A stretch of DNA of 63,790 bases, taken from the NCBI GenBank assembly GCA_944388385.1, contig CALXIO010000014.1, positions 1 through 63,790 of the forward strand. Reading direction: 5' to 3'. How positions within the stretch are numbered: position 1 is the stretch's first letter; each line of letters starts with the position of its first letter. Below, piece after piece: positions 52,004-61,124 of this stretch. The position numbers were made by a program, and so were the translations under genes. The notes below the pieces were generated by a model. It worked only from the letters and a program-made list of their open reading frames with translations, ran no database searches and had not been told where the DNA came from. This stretch comes from an uncultured Ruminiclostridium sp. (GTDB lineage: Bacteria > Bacillota > Clostridia > Oscillospirales > Ruminococcaceae).

Positions 52004-53278
52004 TTATTCTGCCGTTGTTTCTGCAGGTGTCTGCGCAGGCTTGGCTTCTGCCGGTGTTTCGGCAGGCTTGGTCTGGGCTGTTGTATCGGCAGGTGTGGTT
52101 TGTGCCATATCTGTTTCGGCAGGGTCATATTTTCCCTCACGGCTTTCATCTAAAAGCTGGGATTTGATATGCTCTGCATTTACACCCACCGCAGAGAAGG
52201 TACACATGGTGAAAAGCACATCGGTAATGCCGTTATCAAGGACAAATTCCGGTGCGTAAAGATCAAAGTAACGAATATCGCATACATATATTTCCTCAAA
52301 GGAATCAACAAGGAAGGGTATCTCAGCATTACCGTAGCTGTCCTTGAATACGCACAGCTTTCTGCCGTTTTTGTTTTCGGTTTCTATCTTTACTATCTTC
52401 TTATCCCCTCCCATAAAGGTGGAATAAGCGCCGCCTACCGGCTGTTCAACGAATATGGTCTTTACATATTGTGAAGCGGGATCTATCTTGCAGTCGGTGG
52501 TGAAATAGGTTGCTTCATATTTTGTTGAGGGAACATAGTAGGTAAATACATCCGGATCCTTTTTAATTCTCTCGTTATAGTCTGTAAAGGCATACATGGT
52601 GCCTACAAAGCCCTCAATGTCAACCTTTTCATAGGTGGATAATTCCTTTGCAGGAACAAGCGCCATTTCACAAAATTCCTTTGCCGCATAGTATGCACCT
52701 AAGGGTTGCCAATGGTGGTCTGTTCTTGTGTAGATATATTCATCCTTATGAGCCTCAAGGGCGCTGTAGCCGTCCACATTGATTACCCCTACCAGCTTAT
52801 TTGCTATGCTGTTTATTGAATCCTGATGACTTGCGTTATAGTCCTCATAGCCCTGTGGCATATAGTATGCTCCTGCTGTGGGAACTACCATATTGAATAC
52901 ATTTACATTACTTCCTACCTTTTCCTTGAAAAGATTTAAGTAGGAGGCATAATTTGCTCCGTCACCGCCTCCGTAAAGGGATATACCCCAGGTGTGACCG
53001 TCTATATCAACTACCAGCTGTCCGTTTGTCTGAACTCCGTCTACTCCCACAGGGGCTTTTGTTTCCTCTGAGGTAGTAGTTGTGCTTTCCTCCTTGCTTT
53101 CTGCTTCGCTGCTCTGAGGCGCATCGGAGGAGTCTGCTATTGTGGTAGTATTATCCTCTGATGATGTTTCTGTTTGTGACTGTGAGCTGCTTGTCTGTGC
53201 AGTATCACAGGCAGTAAGGCTTAAAAGCATAGATGAAGCTAAGATTAAGGCTGAGATTTTTGCGAAATTTCTGTTCAT
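52004..53278 (-). CDS. DHHW-family lipoprotein (AlgJ/AlgX/DltD-like, SGNH fold)
   Basis: 424 residues from the ATG at 53278, chosen for its lipoprotein signal ending LTAC (Cys24); the upstream extension overlaps the preceding gene. After a Ser/Thr-rich linker comes the SGNH-type domain with YIYTRTDHHWQPLGAYY, whose DHHW signature gives the family name, and a Ser-containing KDSYGNAEIPFL segment. Proteins of this type work with MBOAT acyltransferases to O-acylate surface polysaccharides. The C-terminus (about 50 residues) is a Thr/Pro/Ala repeat (TKPAETPAEAKP). No MBOAT gene is in the window. Confidence 0.88.
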   Translation of the reverse strand: MNRNFAKISALILASSMLLSLTACDTAQTSSSQSQTETSSEDNTTTIADSSDAPQSSEAESKEESTTTTSEETKAPVGVDGVQTNGQLVVDIDGHTWGISLYGGGDGANYASYLNLFKEKVGSNVNVFNMVVPTAGAYYMPQGYEDYNASHQDSINSIANKLVGVINVDGYSALEAHKDEYIYTRTDHHWQPLGAYYAAKEFCEMALVPAKELSTYEKVDIEGFVGTMYAFTDYNERIKKDPDVFTYYVPSTKYEATYFTTDCKIDPASQYVKTIFVEQPVGGAYSTFMGGDKKIVKIETENKNGRKLCVFKDSYGNAEIPFLVDSFEEIYVCDIRYFDLYAPEFVLDNGITDVLFTMCTFSAVGVNAEHIKSQLLDESREGKYDPAETDMAQTTPADTTAQTKPAETPAEAKPAQTPAETTAE

Positions 53279-53279
53279 C

Positions 53280-54620
53280 TTAAATACCTTCCTTTTTTTG
53301 TTCGCTTTGGGAACTGAGATTATATTTGCTGTAAATTTCACGGCTTACAACAATGCCGTTTTCCAGACTGTATTCCTTTTGCAGGTAGTCATAATATGCG
53401 CCGGGGCTTATTATTCCCACTATCTTTATTATGTCTGTTCCTGCCTTTGCAAGAATACTGTCCGCTAAAAGTACACAATTTGTACTCATGACGCAGTAGG
53501 TCTTAAATCTTCCTGTGCGGAATTTATAAAAATCCGCCTTTGTGCCGTCCCATAGCCTGCTGCAATAATCCTTAAACCGGGACAGCTCTGCATTTTTATC
53601 ACCTCCTTCAACAGCAACCTGAAAGGGGGGCTTCCATGGGTAGGCTATATTAAGCAGTCTTTTTATCTTCTGCCCTACCCTCTTATATTGCTCTTCGGTT
53701 AGTCTTAAACCATAGGAAAAAATCATCTGATTGTCGTTTTTAATGCCATATTCTATATAGGTTTTGGCATCTGCTAAAAACAGCACCCCATCCCCTATTG
53801 CTCCGAAAAGCCTTTCTGAGGATGCATCATAATTTCCGTAGGACAGTACCGTATTTCCTATACAAAGGTCACAATGTCCCACAACTCCTACGCCGTCATC
53901 CGACACATGGATAAGTACCCTTATGTTGGGCTTTTCCTTTTTATCAAGGGATTTTTCCTCCTTTAAGAGGCTTTCTATGTCAATTTCTCTTGAATCCAGT
54001 CTTTGCTGATAATTTTTAAGGGTGGAAAAGGGAAGAAAGGTGGTCACTATAAGGGGCAGTGACACCCTTACCTTACGGTGATAGGCTCTCTTTATTCTTT
54101 CCGGCATTATCTCCCGTATAAAATCCCCCAGCTCACTTACACCGAACATTATACAGTAAATGCCGATGATTATTGATAAGGTTCTGCCGTCGTAAAATGA
54201 ACCGAACAGCATTATTATACCGAACACCGCAAAGAACAAAACCGCCGCCATGTCCGCCGCTATATCATTTCCGCTGTGCTTTATAGAGCCGATAAGGTCA
54301 ATCAGCTTTACCGCCCCCATGATAAGCACATAGAGGGAAAATATAAAGGTCAGTATCTGTAATGTCATTCCCGGAAGGAACACCATTACAAGCCCTATGC
54401 CTGCGGTTATAAAGCCGCTTATGATATTCTGCTTTCTTTTGCCGTCCTCTCTTAACAGCTTTATTATCTGATGCAGACCGTGTACACCGATGAATATTCC
54501 GCCTAACTGTGCCGCAGGGCCCACAAGAAATTCACCGCTTACCAGTACCGCAATACCTACCGCCACAAGTCCGCCGCCGAATAAAAGCAGCCAGACCTTT
54601 CTTACATACTCCTTTTTCAT
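53280..54620 (-). CDS. DUF308/HdeD-like membrane protein with a papain-like C-terminal domain
   Basis: 446 residues. Residues about 8-175 contain six membrane helices in the internally repeated DUF308 (HdeD) pattern. The cytosolic-looking C-terminal half (about 205-446) has NIRVLIHVSDDGVGVVGHCD, then MIFSYGLRLTEEQYKRV, and MSTNCVLLADSILAKAG. The N-C-V-L motif and preceding His resemble permuted papain-like (NlpC/LRAT-type) enzymes, with Cys in TNC as candidate nucleophile; this is tentative. The stop lies one base before the DHHW lipoprotein start, so they are coupled. First gene of the operon, divergent from rnpB. Confidence 0.68.
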   Translation of the reverse strand: MKKEYVRKVWLLLFGGGLVAVGIAVLVSGEFLVGPAAQLGGIFIGVHGLHQIIKLLREDGKRKQNIISGFITAGIGLVMVFLPGMTLQILTFIFSLYVLIMGAVKLIDLIGSIKHSGNDIAADMAAVLFFAVFGIIMLFGSFYDGRTLSIIIGIYCIMFGVSELGDFIREIMPERIKRAYHRKVRVSLPLIVTTFLPFSTLKNYQQRLDSREIDIESLLKEEKSLDKKEKPNIRVLIHVSDDGVGVVGHCDLCIGNTVLSYGNYDASSERLFGAIGDGVLFLADAKTYIEYGIKNDNQMIFSYGLRLTEEQYKRVGQKIKRLLNIAYPWKPPFQVAVEGGDKNAELSRFKDYCSRLWDGTKADFYKFRTGRFKTYCVMSTNCVLLADSILAKAGTDIIKIVGIISPGAYYDYLQKEYSLENGIVVSREIYSKYNLSSQSEQKKEGI

Positions 54621-54637
54621 AATTATCTCCGCAACAC

Positions 54638-54666
54638 TTGAAAAATCAGAAATTATGTGCTACAAT
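54638..54666 (+). promoter_or_regulatory. Promoter of rnpB
   Basis: -35 TTGAAA (54638-54643), 17-bp spacer, -10 TACAAT (54661-54666); start at about 54673. It lies next to the divergent gene start at 54620. Confidence 0.85.
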
Positions 54667-54672
54667 ATCAAA

Positions 54673-55008
54673 GCAACTTTATTGTGCGGTCGCGGGGGTA
54701 ACCGTGAGGAAAGTCCGGGCATCACAGAGCAGGATAGCTGTTAACGGCAGCCGAAGGCGACTTCAGGGCAAGTGCAACAGAAATATACCGCACATTCCCA
54801 TGTGTAAGGGTGGAAAGGCGAGGTAAGAGCTCACCTCGGGAACGGTGACGTATCCCGACTGTAAACCCTATCCGATGCAACACCGATTGGTTCCGGGATA
54901 AATCCGTCTGCTCGACGGCCCCGGATTAAGGTGGCTTGAGCCATGGGGCGACCCATGGCGTAGATAGATGATCGCACACGACAAAACCCGGCTTACAGAT
55001 AAAGTTGC
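54673..55008 (+). ncRNA. rnpB: RNase P RNA
   Basis: Catalytic RNA of RNase P, which matures tRNA 5' ends. The terminal helix P1 is GCAACTTTAT paired with ATAAAGTTGC. Conserved elements are visible: GTGAGGAAAGTCCGGGC near 54703, AAGTGCAACAGAAATATACC near 54771, GGGTGGAAAGGCGAGGTAAG near 54808 and GATAGATGATCGCAC then AAACCCGGCTTA near the 3' end. At 336 nt it is a normal bacterial length, and the core elements fit the ancestral type A better than type B. Confidence 0.96.
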
Positions 55009-55009
55009 A

Positions 55010-55036
55010 AAAGACCGCTTTTGCGGTCTTTTTTTA
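55010..55036. terminator. Terminator of rnpB, shared with folC
   Basis: AAAGACCGC-tttt-GCGGTCTTT followed by TTTTATTT on plus. It directly abuts the folC stop at 55038. Confidence 0.88.
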
Positions 55037-55037
55037 T

Positions 55038-56312
55038 TTAAGATATATTACCCTTTTTTGACATAATTATTTTTCTTGCCTCAGAGGCTAAGTAAAGAGA
55101 GCCGGTTATCATGGCATAGCCCTCTGTTTTTCCTGCCTTTTCGCAGGCTATATTCAAAGCCTTTTCTATATCCGTTTCAACGGTACATCTGCCGCCCTTG
55201 TCTATTGCATATCTTGTAAGAATAGCCGCAGGTACGCAGTTAGGCGCAAAGCCGTCCACAAATATAATACCGTCAAAGCGCTTTACCATAATATCAAGAA
55301 CTGTCTGCCAGTCCTTTGTTGTCAGCATACCAACCACCGCATAAACCGGCTTTTTCTCTATATCAAGAAGCTTTACTGCCGATCTTACCGCAGAAGGGTT
55401 ATGGGATCCGTCAATAATACATCTTACATTACCAACAGAGGTTATCTCCATTCTTGCAGGAAGGGAGGATTTTTCTATGCCGGTAAAGATATTGCTGTAT
55501 GGAATTTCCAGCTTTTTAAGCACCTCAACAGCACACACGGCATTATATATCTGATGCTCCCCTGACATGGTGGTATGATAATTCATACCCATATATGAGA
55601 AAAAGCAGTCGGTTATATCCATGTGAAGTATCTGTATTCTTGACAGCTCAGGTACAATAAGCTCGCTGTTAAACTCATGGCATCTTTTACTTATCACCCT
55701 TAAAGCATCCTCATGCTGTCCCGGTGAACATACACAGGGTACAGAGGGCTTTATTATGCCTGCCTTGTGTCTTGCTATTTCGGAAATAGTTTCTCCAAGC
55801 AGGTCGGTATGGTCATAGTCAATAGTAGTAATGACGGAAATTACCGGGGTAATAACATTAGTGCAATCATAACTGCCTCCGATACCGGTTTCAATAACCG
55901 CATAGTCCACCTTTTCCTTTTCAAAATACAAAAAGGCAATAGCGGTAAGTATCTCAAACTGGGAATATCCCTCAAAGCCGCTGGTGATAACCGCATTTCT
56001 CACCTGGTCACAAAGAAGTGCAAAGGCAGGCTCGGATATACATCTTCCTCCCACCTGTATTCTTTCCTCAATACACTTTATATAGGGGGAGGTGAATTTT
56101 CCTACAGTAAGCCCTGCCGCCTTAAGGGCGCCTGAAATATATTCACATACACTTCCCTTACCGTTAGTACCGGCGACGTGAATAGTTCTGATTTTATTAT
56201 GGGGATTATCCAGCAGCCGCATAAGTATAACAAAGCGCACCAGATCACGCATGGGCTCTCCGGACTTTGAAAATGAGCCTATATATTCTATAGCCTGGGA
56301 ATAGGTCATCAT
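55038..56312 (-). CDS. folC: Folylpolyglutamate synthase/dihydrofolate synthase
   Basis: 424 residues of the Mur ligase fold. N-terminal ATPase motif GTNGKGSVCEYISGAL near 48, VIETGIGGSYDCTN near 140 with TTIDYDHTDLLG, HKAGIIKP near 185, and IIDGSHNP near 313. It adds glutamate to folates, and in organisms with de novo synthesis also to dihydropteroate; both activities are possible. It follows the Nudix gene by 37 bp. Confidence 0.93.
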   Translation of the reverse strand: MMTYSQAIEYIGSFSKSGEPMRDLVRFVILMRLLDNPHNKIRTIHVAGTNGKGSVCEYISGALKAAGLTVGKFTSPYIKCIEERIQVGGRCISEPAFALLCDQVRNAVITSGFEGYSQFEILTAIAFLYFEKEKVDYAVIETGIGGSYDCTNVITPVISVITTIDYDHTDLLGETISEIARHKAGIIKPSVPCVCSPGQHEDALRVISKRCHEFNSELIVPELSRIQILHMDITDCFFSYMGMNYHTTMSGEHQIYNAVCAVEVLKKLEIPYSNIFTGIEKSSLPARMEITSVGNVRCIIDGSHNPSAVRSAVKLLDIEKKPVYAVVGMLTTKDWQTVLDIMVKRFDGIIFVDGFAPNCVPAAILTRYAIDKGGRCTVETDIEKALNIACEKAGKTEGYAMITGSLYLASEARKIIMSKKGNIS

Positions 56313-56349
56313 GTCGCTTTTCCTTTCATAAAAACTCTTCCAAACAACT

Positions 56350-56763
56350 TTATTTCATAAGCCCTATAAAGCCTCTGGCCTTATTCACAATGAGCTTATC
56401 ATTGTCATAGGCAAGCAGATTATGTGCCTGCCCTATCTCTACCCAGCGAATATCGGATATTTCAGCGGGCTGGGGTCTGAAATTGTAGTTTTTCGCCCTT
56501 GCCACAAAATATACAACATCCTTTCTGGAGTCCTTCCTTGGAGAATAGGTAACTATTTCACGAAAGTCACCCTCTATTACCGCATCTATATCCGTTTCCT
56601 CTTTTATTTCACGGATAGCGGTCTGCTCCTCTGTTTCTCCCGGCTCCACATGACCCTTGGGAAAGGACCAGTAGCCGGATTTAATATGCTTTATAAGCAG
56701 GATCTCTGTATTGCCATGAAATTTCCTGTAAACAATACCGCCGCAGGATTTTTCATAGTTCAT
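56350..56763 (-). CDS. Nudix hydrolase
   Basis: 137 residues from the ATG at 56763; a TTG 16 codons upstream is open but the ATG has an AAGGGGG site 12 bases before it. Complete Nudix box GHVEPGETEEQTAIREIKEE (extends with TDI) near 38, with GGIVYRKFHGNTEILLIKH upstream. The RPQPAEISDIRWVE region resembles the bis(5'-nucleosyl)-tetraphosphatase-like (MutT/Ap4A) group. The substrate is probably a nucleoside polyphosphate; inferred. Confidence 0.9.
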   Translation of the reverse strand: MNYEKSCGGIVYRKFHGNTEILLIKHIKSGYWSFPKGHVEPGETEEQTAIREIKEETDIDAVIEGDFREIVTYSPRKDSRKDVVYFVARAKNYNFRPQPAEISDIRWVEIGQAHNLLAYDNDKLIVNKARGFIGLMK

Positions 56764-56829
56764 CTTATAGCTTTGCCCCCTTTTACCCTGTCCGCAAAAA
56801 TTCCCGGACAATTATTCATACCTAAGTTT

Positions 56830-56858
56830 AGTATATCACAAATTGCACAATTTGTCTA
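56830..56858 (-). promoter_or_regulatory. Promoter of Nudix-folC, with a dyad in the spacer
   Basis: Minus strand: -35 TAGACA (56853-56858), 17-bp spacer, -10 TATACT (56830-56835). CAAATTG-CA-CAATTTG (56839-56854) is a perfect 7-bp-arm palindrome filling the spacer. Confidence 0.75.
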
Positions 56859-56969
56859 CTGGAATTTAGTAATTTATGACATAAAATTATGATAATCTTA
56901 TGAAAAATAACATCCTGTAATTTTCTTTTCAAAAGCTGTAAAATTTTACAGTATTCTTTGTTATTTTGC

Positions 56970-56998
56970 TTGAAAAATCCTTAAAAGTATGGTATAAT
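56970..56998 (+). promoter_or_regulatory. Promoter of cmk-plsC-ispH/S1
   Basis: -35 TTGAAA (56970-56975), 17-bp spacer, -10 TATAAT (56993-56998). Divergent from the Nudix promoter. Confidence 0.85.
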
Positions 56999-57026
56999 GA
57001 CTATAATTATAATCGGGAGTGATAGT

Positions 57027-57698
57027 ATGAAGGTAGCAGTAGCAATAGACGGACCTGTAGGCGCCGGCAAAAGCACAATCGCAAGACAATGTGCAAAGGA
57101 GCTGGGCTTTATATATGTAGATACAGGGGCATTATACAGATGTATAGGACTTTACTGCCTTAATAAGGGCATAAGCACCACCGATAATGAGAATGTAACT
57201 AAGGCTCTTTCTGAGATAAAGCTGGATATTTCGGTTATTGACAGCACTCAGCACGTATTTTTAAACGGTGTTGATGTATCAGCGGAAATAAGACAGAATG
57301 AAGTGAGCATGGCGGCATCAAATGTTTCCGCTATACCAAAGGTCAGAGAATTTCTTCTTGATTTACAAAGAGGCCTTGCAAAATCCAATAATGTTATTAT
57401 GGACGGCAGGGATATAGGTACTGTTATTCTCCCTGATGCAAGGGTGAAAATCTACCTTACCGCAAAGCCGGAGATAAGAGCAAAGAGAAGATATGATGAG
57501 CTTATAGCCAAGGGTCAGCAGATGGAATATCAGTCTGTACTCGATGATTTAAATCAGCGTGACTATAACGATATGCACCGGGAAACAGCCCCCCTTAAGG
57601 CGGCAGATGACGCGGTGGTTATTGATACAAGCGAGCTTAATTTTAATGAAGCCTGTGAGGTTATTATAAAAACTATAAAGGACAGGGCCGGTATATAA
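57027..57698 (+). CDS. cmk: Cytidylate kinase
   Basis: 223 residues from the ATG at 57027 with GGGAGTGATAGT before it; the earlier start lies at the promoter. P-loop GPVGAGKSTIARQ, DTGALYRCIGLYCL, and GRDIGTVILPDARVKIYLTA (the GRDIGT motif). It phosphorylates CMP and dCMP. Its stop overlaps the plsC start (TAATG). Confidence 0.96.
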   Translation: MKVAVAIDGPVGAGKSTIARQCAKELGFIYVDTGALYRCIGLYCLNKGISTTDNENVTKALSEIKLDISVIDSTQHVFLNGVDVSAEIRQNEVSMAASNVSAIPKVREFLLDLQRGLAKSNNVIMDGRDIGTVILPDARVKIYLTAKPEIRAKRRYDELIAKGQQMEYQSVLDDLNQRDYNDMHRETAPLKAADDAVVIDTSELNFNEACEVIIKTIKDRAGI

Positions 57699-58354
57699 TG
57701 GTTTACGAATTTTTCAGAAAGTTTGTGTGGCTGGGTATGCACATAAAGCACAGAATTACCGTGCTTAACGGTGACAAGCGCCCATACAAAAACGGCATCA
57801 AGGGAGGCTACATTATAGCCTGCAATCATCAGTCCTACAGCGATCCTCCCCTTATAGCGGCGGTAAACAGAGCCCATTTTTCCTTTATGGCAAAAAGTGA
57901 GCTGTTTGAGAAAAATAAGCTGTTTGCATGGCTTATTTCCCGTTGCGGTGCATTTCCCGTGGTAAGAGGTGCAGGAGATAATTCCGCCATTGAAAGGGCG
58001 GTAAGCGACCTTGCAAAGGGCAGAGCCTTTGTTATCTTCCCGGAGGGTACACGCTCAAAGGACGGTAATATAGGCAGAGCAAAATCCGGCATAGCAATTA
58101 TAGCCGGCATGGCAAACGCCCCGGTGCTTCCCGTATGTATAAAGTACGGCAAGAAGGGTTTTCGCACAAAGGCATGGATAAACTTCGGTGAGCTTATCCC
58201 TGCCGAAAAGGTGGCTATTTCTTTAGACGACAGAACAGAGCTTCGCAGGGTATCTAACCTTATTATGGATAATATAAAGGCTCTTATGGACGAAATGAGC
58301 GAATACGGTGAGCCCTTACCTAAACAGCTGAAGGATAAAAATGAGCAGGTTTGA
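57698..58354 (+). CDS. plsC: 1-acyl-sn-glycerol-3-phosphate acyltransferase
   Basis: 218 residues. The catalytic HX4D motif is NHQSYSDPPLI near 47, and the glycerol-phosphate-binding FPEGTRSKDG is near 126. It makes phosphatidic acid at the membrane. It overlaps cmk by one base and the ispH/S1 gene by 14 bp. The cmk-plsC-ispH/rpsA order is a known clostridial arrangement. Confidence 0.94.
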   Translation: MVYEFFRKFVWLGMHIKHRITVLNGDKRPYKNGIKGGYIIACNHQSYSDPPLIAAVNRAHFSFMAKSELFEKNKLFAWLISRCGAFPVVRGAGDNSAIERAVSDLAKGRAFVIFPEGTRSKDGNIGRAKSGIAIIAGMANAPVLPVCIKYGKKGFRTKAWINFGELIPAEKVAISLDDRTELRRVSNLIMDNIKALMDEMSEYGEPLPKQLKDKNEQV

Positions 58355-60347
58355 TATAATTACAGCAAAGCATTCCGGATTTTGCTTCGGGGTGCAAAGG
58401 GCGGTGGACCTTGCCTGCGATACCGCAAAAAAATACGGCATATGTAAAACTCTGGGGCCCCTTATACATAACTCCACCGAAACCGACAGGCTTAAAAGCC
58501 TTGGGGTGGATATAGCAAACGGCATAAATGACTGTGACTGTGTTACCATAATCCGTTCCCACGGGGTGGCAAAAAATGTATACCAGGAGCTTTCGGCAAA
58601 GGGCATTGAGTATGTGGATGCAACCTGCCCCTTTGTGGCGAAAATCCATGAGATAGTAAGTCAGGATGCCGACGGGGTAATAATTGCCGGAGATAAAAAT
58701 CATGCCGAGGTACAAGGAATTGTGGGGCATTGTACAGTGCCTGAAAATTTCATATATGTAATTGATACCGAGGAAGAACTGATACAGGCTCTGAATGAGC
58801 TAAAATCTGTTGGTAAAATTGCACCAATTTTAGTAGCGCAAACCACCTATAATTCGTCAAAATGGCAAACTTATATTCAAATTGCAAAAAAGTACTGTAC
58901 AAATATCAAGATTTTTGGTACAATATGTAGTGCAACGGCTAATCGTCAGAGGGCAACGGAGGAGCTGGCAAAGATTTCCGATCTGATGATAGTGGTAGGA
59001 GGAAAAAATTCCAGCAATACCGCAAAGCTTGCACAGATAAGTCAAAAACACTGCCCGGTCATTTTTGCACAGACAGGCAGTGATATTGATACAGCCGAAG
59101 TAAGGTCCCTTCTTTCTCTAAAAGATAAAGGAATTGTCGGCATCACGGCAGGAGCATCTACACCTGCCTATATAATAAAGGAGGTTCATAGAATTATGAG
59201 CGAAATTCTCAATGATGAAGACATCGACTTCATGGCGGAGGTAGACAAAACCTTCAAAAAAGTATATATAGGGAACAGGGTTAAGGCTTTGGTTGTGGCT
59301 GTTAACAACAGCGAAGCAGTTGTAGATCTGGGCACTAAGCATTCGGGCTATATACCCGCAAGTGAGCTTTCACATAACCCTAACGCAGTACCTTCCGATA
59401 TTGTTTCAGTCGGCGATGAGATTGAAGCAGTAGTTACATCAATCAACGATGCAGATGGTGTTGTATACCTTTCAAAGAAAAAGGTAGACAGTATGCTTGG
59501 CATTGAAAAGATGACTACAGCAATGGAAGAGAACAAGACACTTGAGGGCGAGGTTACCGCAGTAGTTAAGGGCGGTGTTATTATCGTTTCCAACGGTGTA
59601 AGAGTATTTGTTCCTGCATCACAGACAGGCGTACCTAAGAGTGGTAAGCTTGAGGAGCTTTTAAAGAAGACCGTTTCCTTCAAGGTTATTGAGGTAACTG
59701 AAGCAAGAGGCAGAGTTGTAGGCTCTATCCGTATGGCTAAGAAGGAAGAGAACGATGCCGCTAAGGCTAAGTTCTGGGAGTCCATTGAAGAGGGTCAGAA
59801 GTTTACAGGTGAAGTTAAGTCAATCGAAAGCTACGGCGTATTCGTTGATCTTGGCGGTGTAGACGGTATGGTTCATTCAAGCGAGCTTACCTGGAGCAGA
59901 ATCAAGCACCCCAAGGAAGTAGTTTCTATCGGTGACAAGCTGGATGTATATGTAAAGAGCTTTGACCCCGAAAAGAAGAGAGTTTCCTTAGGCTGCAAGA
60001 AGGCAGAGGATAACCCCTGGCTTAAGTTTATGGCAGATTACAAGGTTGATGATGTTGTAGATGTTACTGTTGTAAGCATCACTCCCTTTGGCGCATTTGC
60101 ACAGATTATCCCCGGTGTTGACGGCCTTATTCACATTTCACAGATTTCAACAGAGCGTGTAAACAATGTTGCACAGGTTCTTTCAATCGGCGAAAAGGTT
60201 ACTGCCAAGATCATTGAAATAAATGAGGAGCAGGCAAGAGTAAGCCTTTCAATAAGGGCATTAAAGGAAGAAGCTCCTGCTGCTGAAGAGGAAGCTACTG
60301 AAGAAGCTACAGAGGAAGCTGCTGAAGAAGCTCCTGCTGAGGAATAA
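58341..60347 (+). CDS. ispH: Fusion of HMBPP reductase (IspH) and ribosomal protein S1-like domains
   Basis: 668 residues. Residues 1-280 are IspH, the iron-sulfur enzyme of the final MEP-pathway step: Cys15 (HSGFCFGVQRAV), ATCPFV near 96 and CSATANRQRA near 198 supply the cluster ligands. From about 300 four S1 RNA-binding domains follow, with the last GVFVDLGGVDGMVHSSELTW and FGAFAQIIPGVDGLIHISQI clearly S1-like. An Ala/Glu tail (EEATEEATEEAAEE) closes the protein. The fusion is known from Clostridia. Confidence 0.95.
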   Translation: MSRFDIITAKHSGFCFGVQRAVDLACDTAKKYGICKTLGPLIHNSTETDRLKSLGVDIANGINDCDCVTIIRSHGVAKNVYQELSAKGIEYVDATCPFVAKIHEIVSQDADGVIIAGDKNHAEVQGIVGHCTVPENFIYVIDTEEELIQALNELKSVGKIAPILVAQTTYNSSKWQTYIQIAKKYCTNIKIFGTICSATANRQRATEELAKISDLMIVVGGKNSSNTAKLAQISQKHCPVIFAQTGSDIDTAEVRSLLSLKDKGIVGITAGASTPAYIIKEVHRIMSEILNDEDIDFMAEVDKTFKKVYIGNRVKALVVAVNNSEAVVDLGTKHSGYIPASELSHNPNAVPSDIVSVGDEIEAVVTSINDADGVVYLSKKKVDSMLGIEKMTTAMEENKTLEGEVTAVVKGGVIIVSNGVRVFVPASQTGVPKSGKLEELLKKTVSFKVIEVTEARGRVVGSIRMAKKEENDAAKAKFWESIEEGQKFTGEVKSIESYGVFVDLGGVDGMVHSSELTWSRIKHPKEVVSIGDKLDVYVKSFDPEKKRVSLGCKKAEDNPWLKFMADYKVDDVVDVTVVSITPFGAFAQIIPGVDGLIHISQISTERVNNVAQVLSIGEKVTAKIIEINEEQARVSLSIRALKEEAPAAEEEATEEATEEAAEEAPAEE

Positions 60348-60366
60348 TTCTTAAAATAACCCATAT

Positions 60367-60396
60367 ATCCCCTTCCATTTGGAGGGGGATTTTTAT
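60367..60396 (+). terminator. Terminator of cmk-plsC-ispH/S1
   Basis: ATCCCCTTCC-atttgg-AGGGGGAT followed by TTTTATTTTTT. Confidence 0.85.
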
Positions 60397-60530
60397 TTTT
60401 TTCCTTTTTTCACAATTATTCACCCTCAGAATAAAATATACAAGGGAATTTATTTTCCCTTTGTATAAACCATAAAAGACGGTTAAAACTATAAGTGAGA
60501 ATAATTGCCTTGGCGGAAAGGAAAATATTT

Positions 60531-60893
60531 ATGCTTGTAAAAAGAGGAGAGATATACTACGCCGATTTAAGTCCGGTGGTGGGCAGCGAGCAAGGTGGAC
60601 TTCGGCCTGTACTTATAGTTCAGAATGATGTGGGAAATAAATACAGTCCCACGGTAATAGCGGCGGCCATTACAAGTCAGAAGGACAAAAGCAGACTTCC
60701 TACCCATATTTCCATAAATGCCGGTAAAAGCGGCCTTGCAAAGGATTCTATTGTACTTTTGGAACAGGTAAGGACAATAGACAAGCAAAGGCTTAAAGAA
60801 AAAATGGGAATACTTGACGAGGTGTCCATGGACAGGGTAAATAATGCCCTTTCGGTGAGCTTCGGACTTAACGACAGCACCATTCAGGCTTAA
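60531..60893 (+). CDS. MazF/PemK-family endoribonuclease toxin (NdoA-like), no antitoxin seen
   Basis: 120 residues from the ATG at 60531 (GAAAGG site). [26 protein letters not shown] is the MazF/NdoA start, with Arg in the GGLRPV turn, [18 protein letters not shown] and [16 protein letters not shown] near 80. It cleaves mRNA at specific short sequences. No gene for a MazE-like antitoxin is found within 130 bp upstream, where one would be expected, nor downstream. The antitoxin may be elsewhere. A perfect-looking hairpin (TATACAAGGGAA/TTCCC...TTGTATA near 60437-60467) precedes it. Confidence 0.9.
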   Translation: MLVKRGEIYYADLSPVVGSEQGGLRPVLIVQNDVGNKYSPTVIAAAITSQKDKSRLPTHISINAGKSGLAKDSIVLLEQVRTIDKQRLKEKMGILDEVSMDRVNNALSVSFGLNDSTIQA

Positions 60894-61124
60894 ATTCCTT
60901 ATTTTAAAAGGGTTTTTGCGGTTTAAAAAAATTTTTTAAAAAAAGTGAAACTTTCTTATGATTTTATCCGACTCCAATTATGTAAGAGGTAAAAACCAAA
61001 ATTTAATCAAAATTTTTTACCTTTACCTGAAACTTTTTGAAAAAACCACATGACTTATAAAGTGTACGGCATGACCGTAACAAATATAAATTATGTGTTG
61101 ACAAAAATAATGGAGGACAAAGTT
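60894..61124. other. AT-rich intergenic stretch with small dyads
   Basis: Holds GGTAAAAA (60988-60995) against TTTTTACC (61014-61021), and TACGG-catga-CCGTA (61065-61079). No convincing promoter with good spacing was found, although a start for the small gene downstream must lie here. Confidence 0.4.

Noticed and set aside
50185..52149. Long upstream extension of the FkbH-like gene to 52149
   Set aside because: The first 60 codons overlap the DHHW lipoprotein gene and read as basic, Pro/Gln-rich noise; the ATG at 51969 has a good ribosome site.
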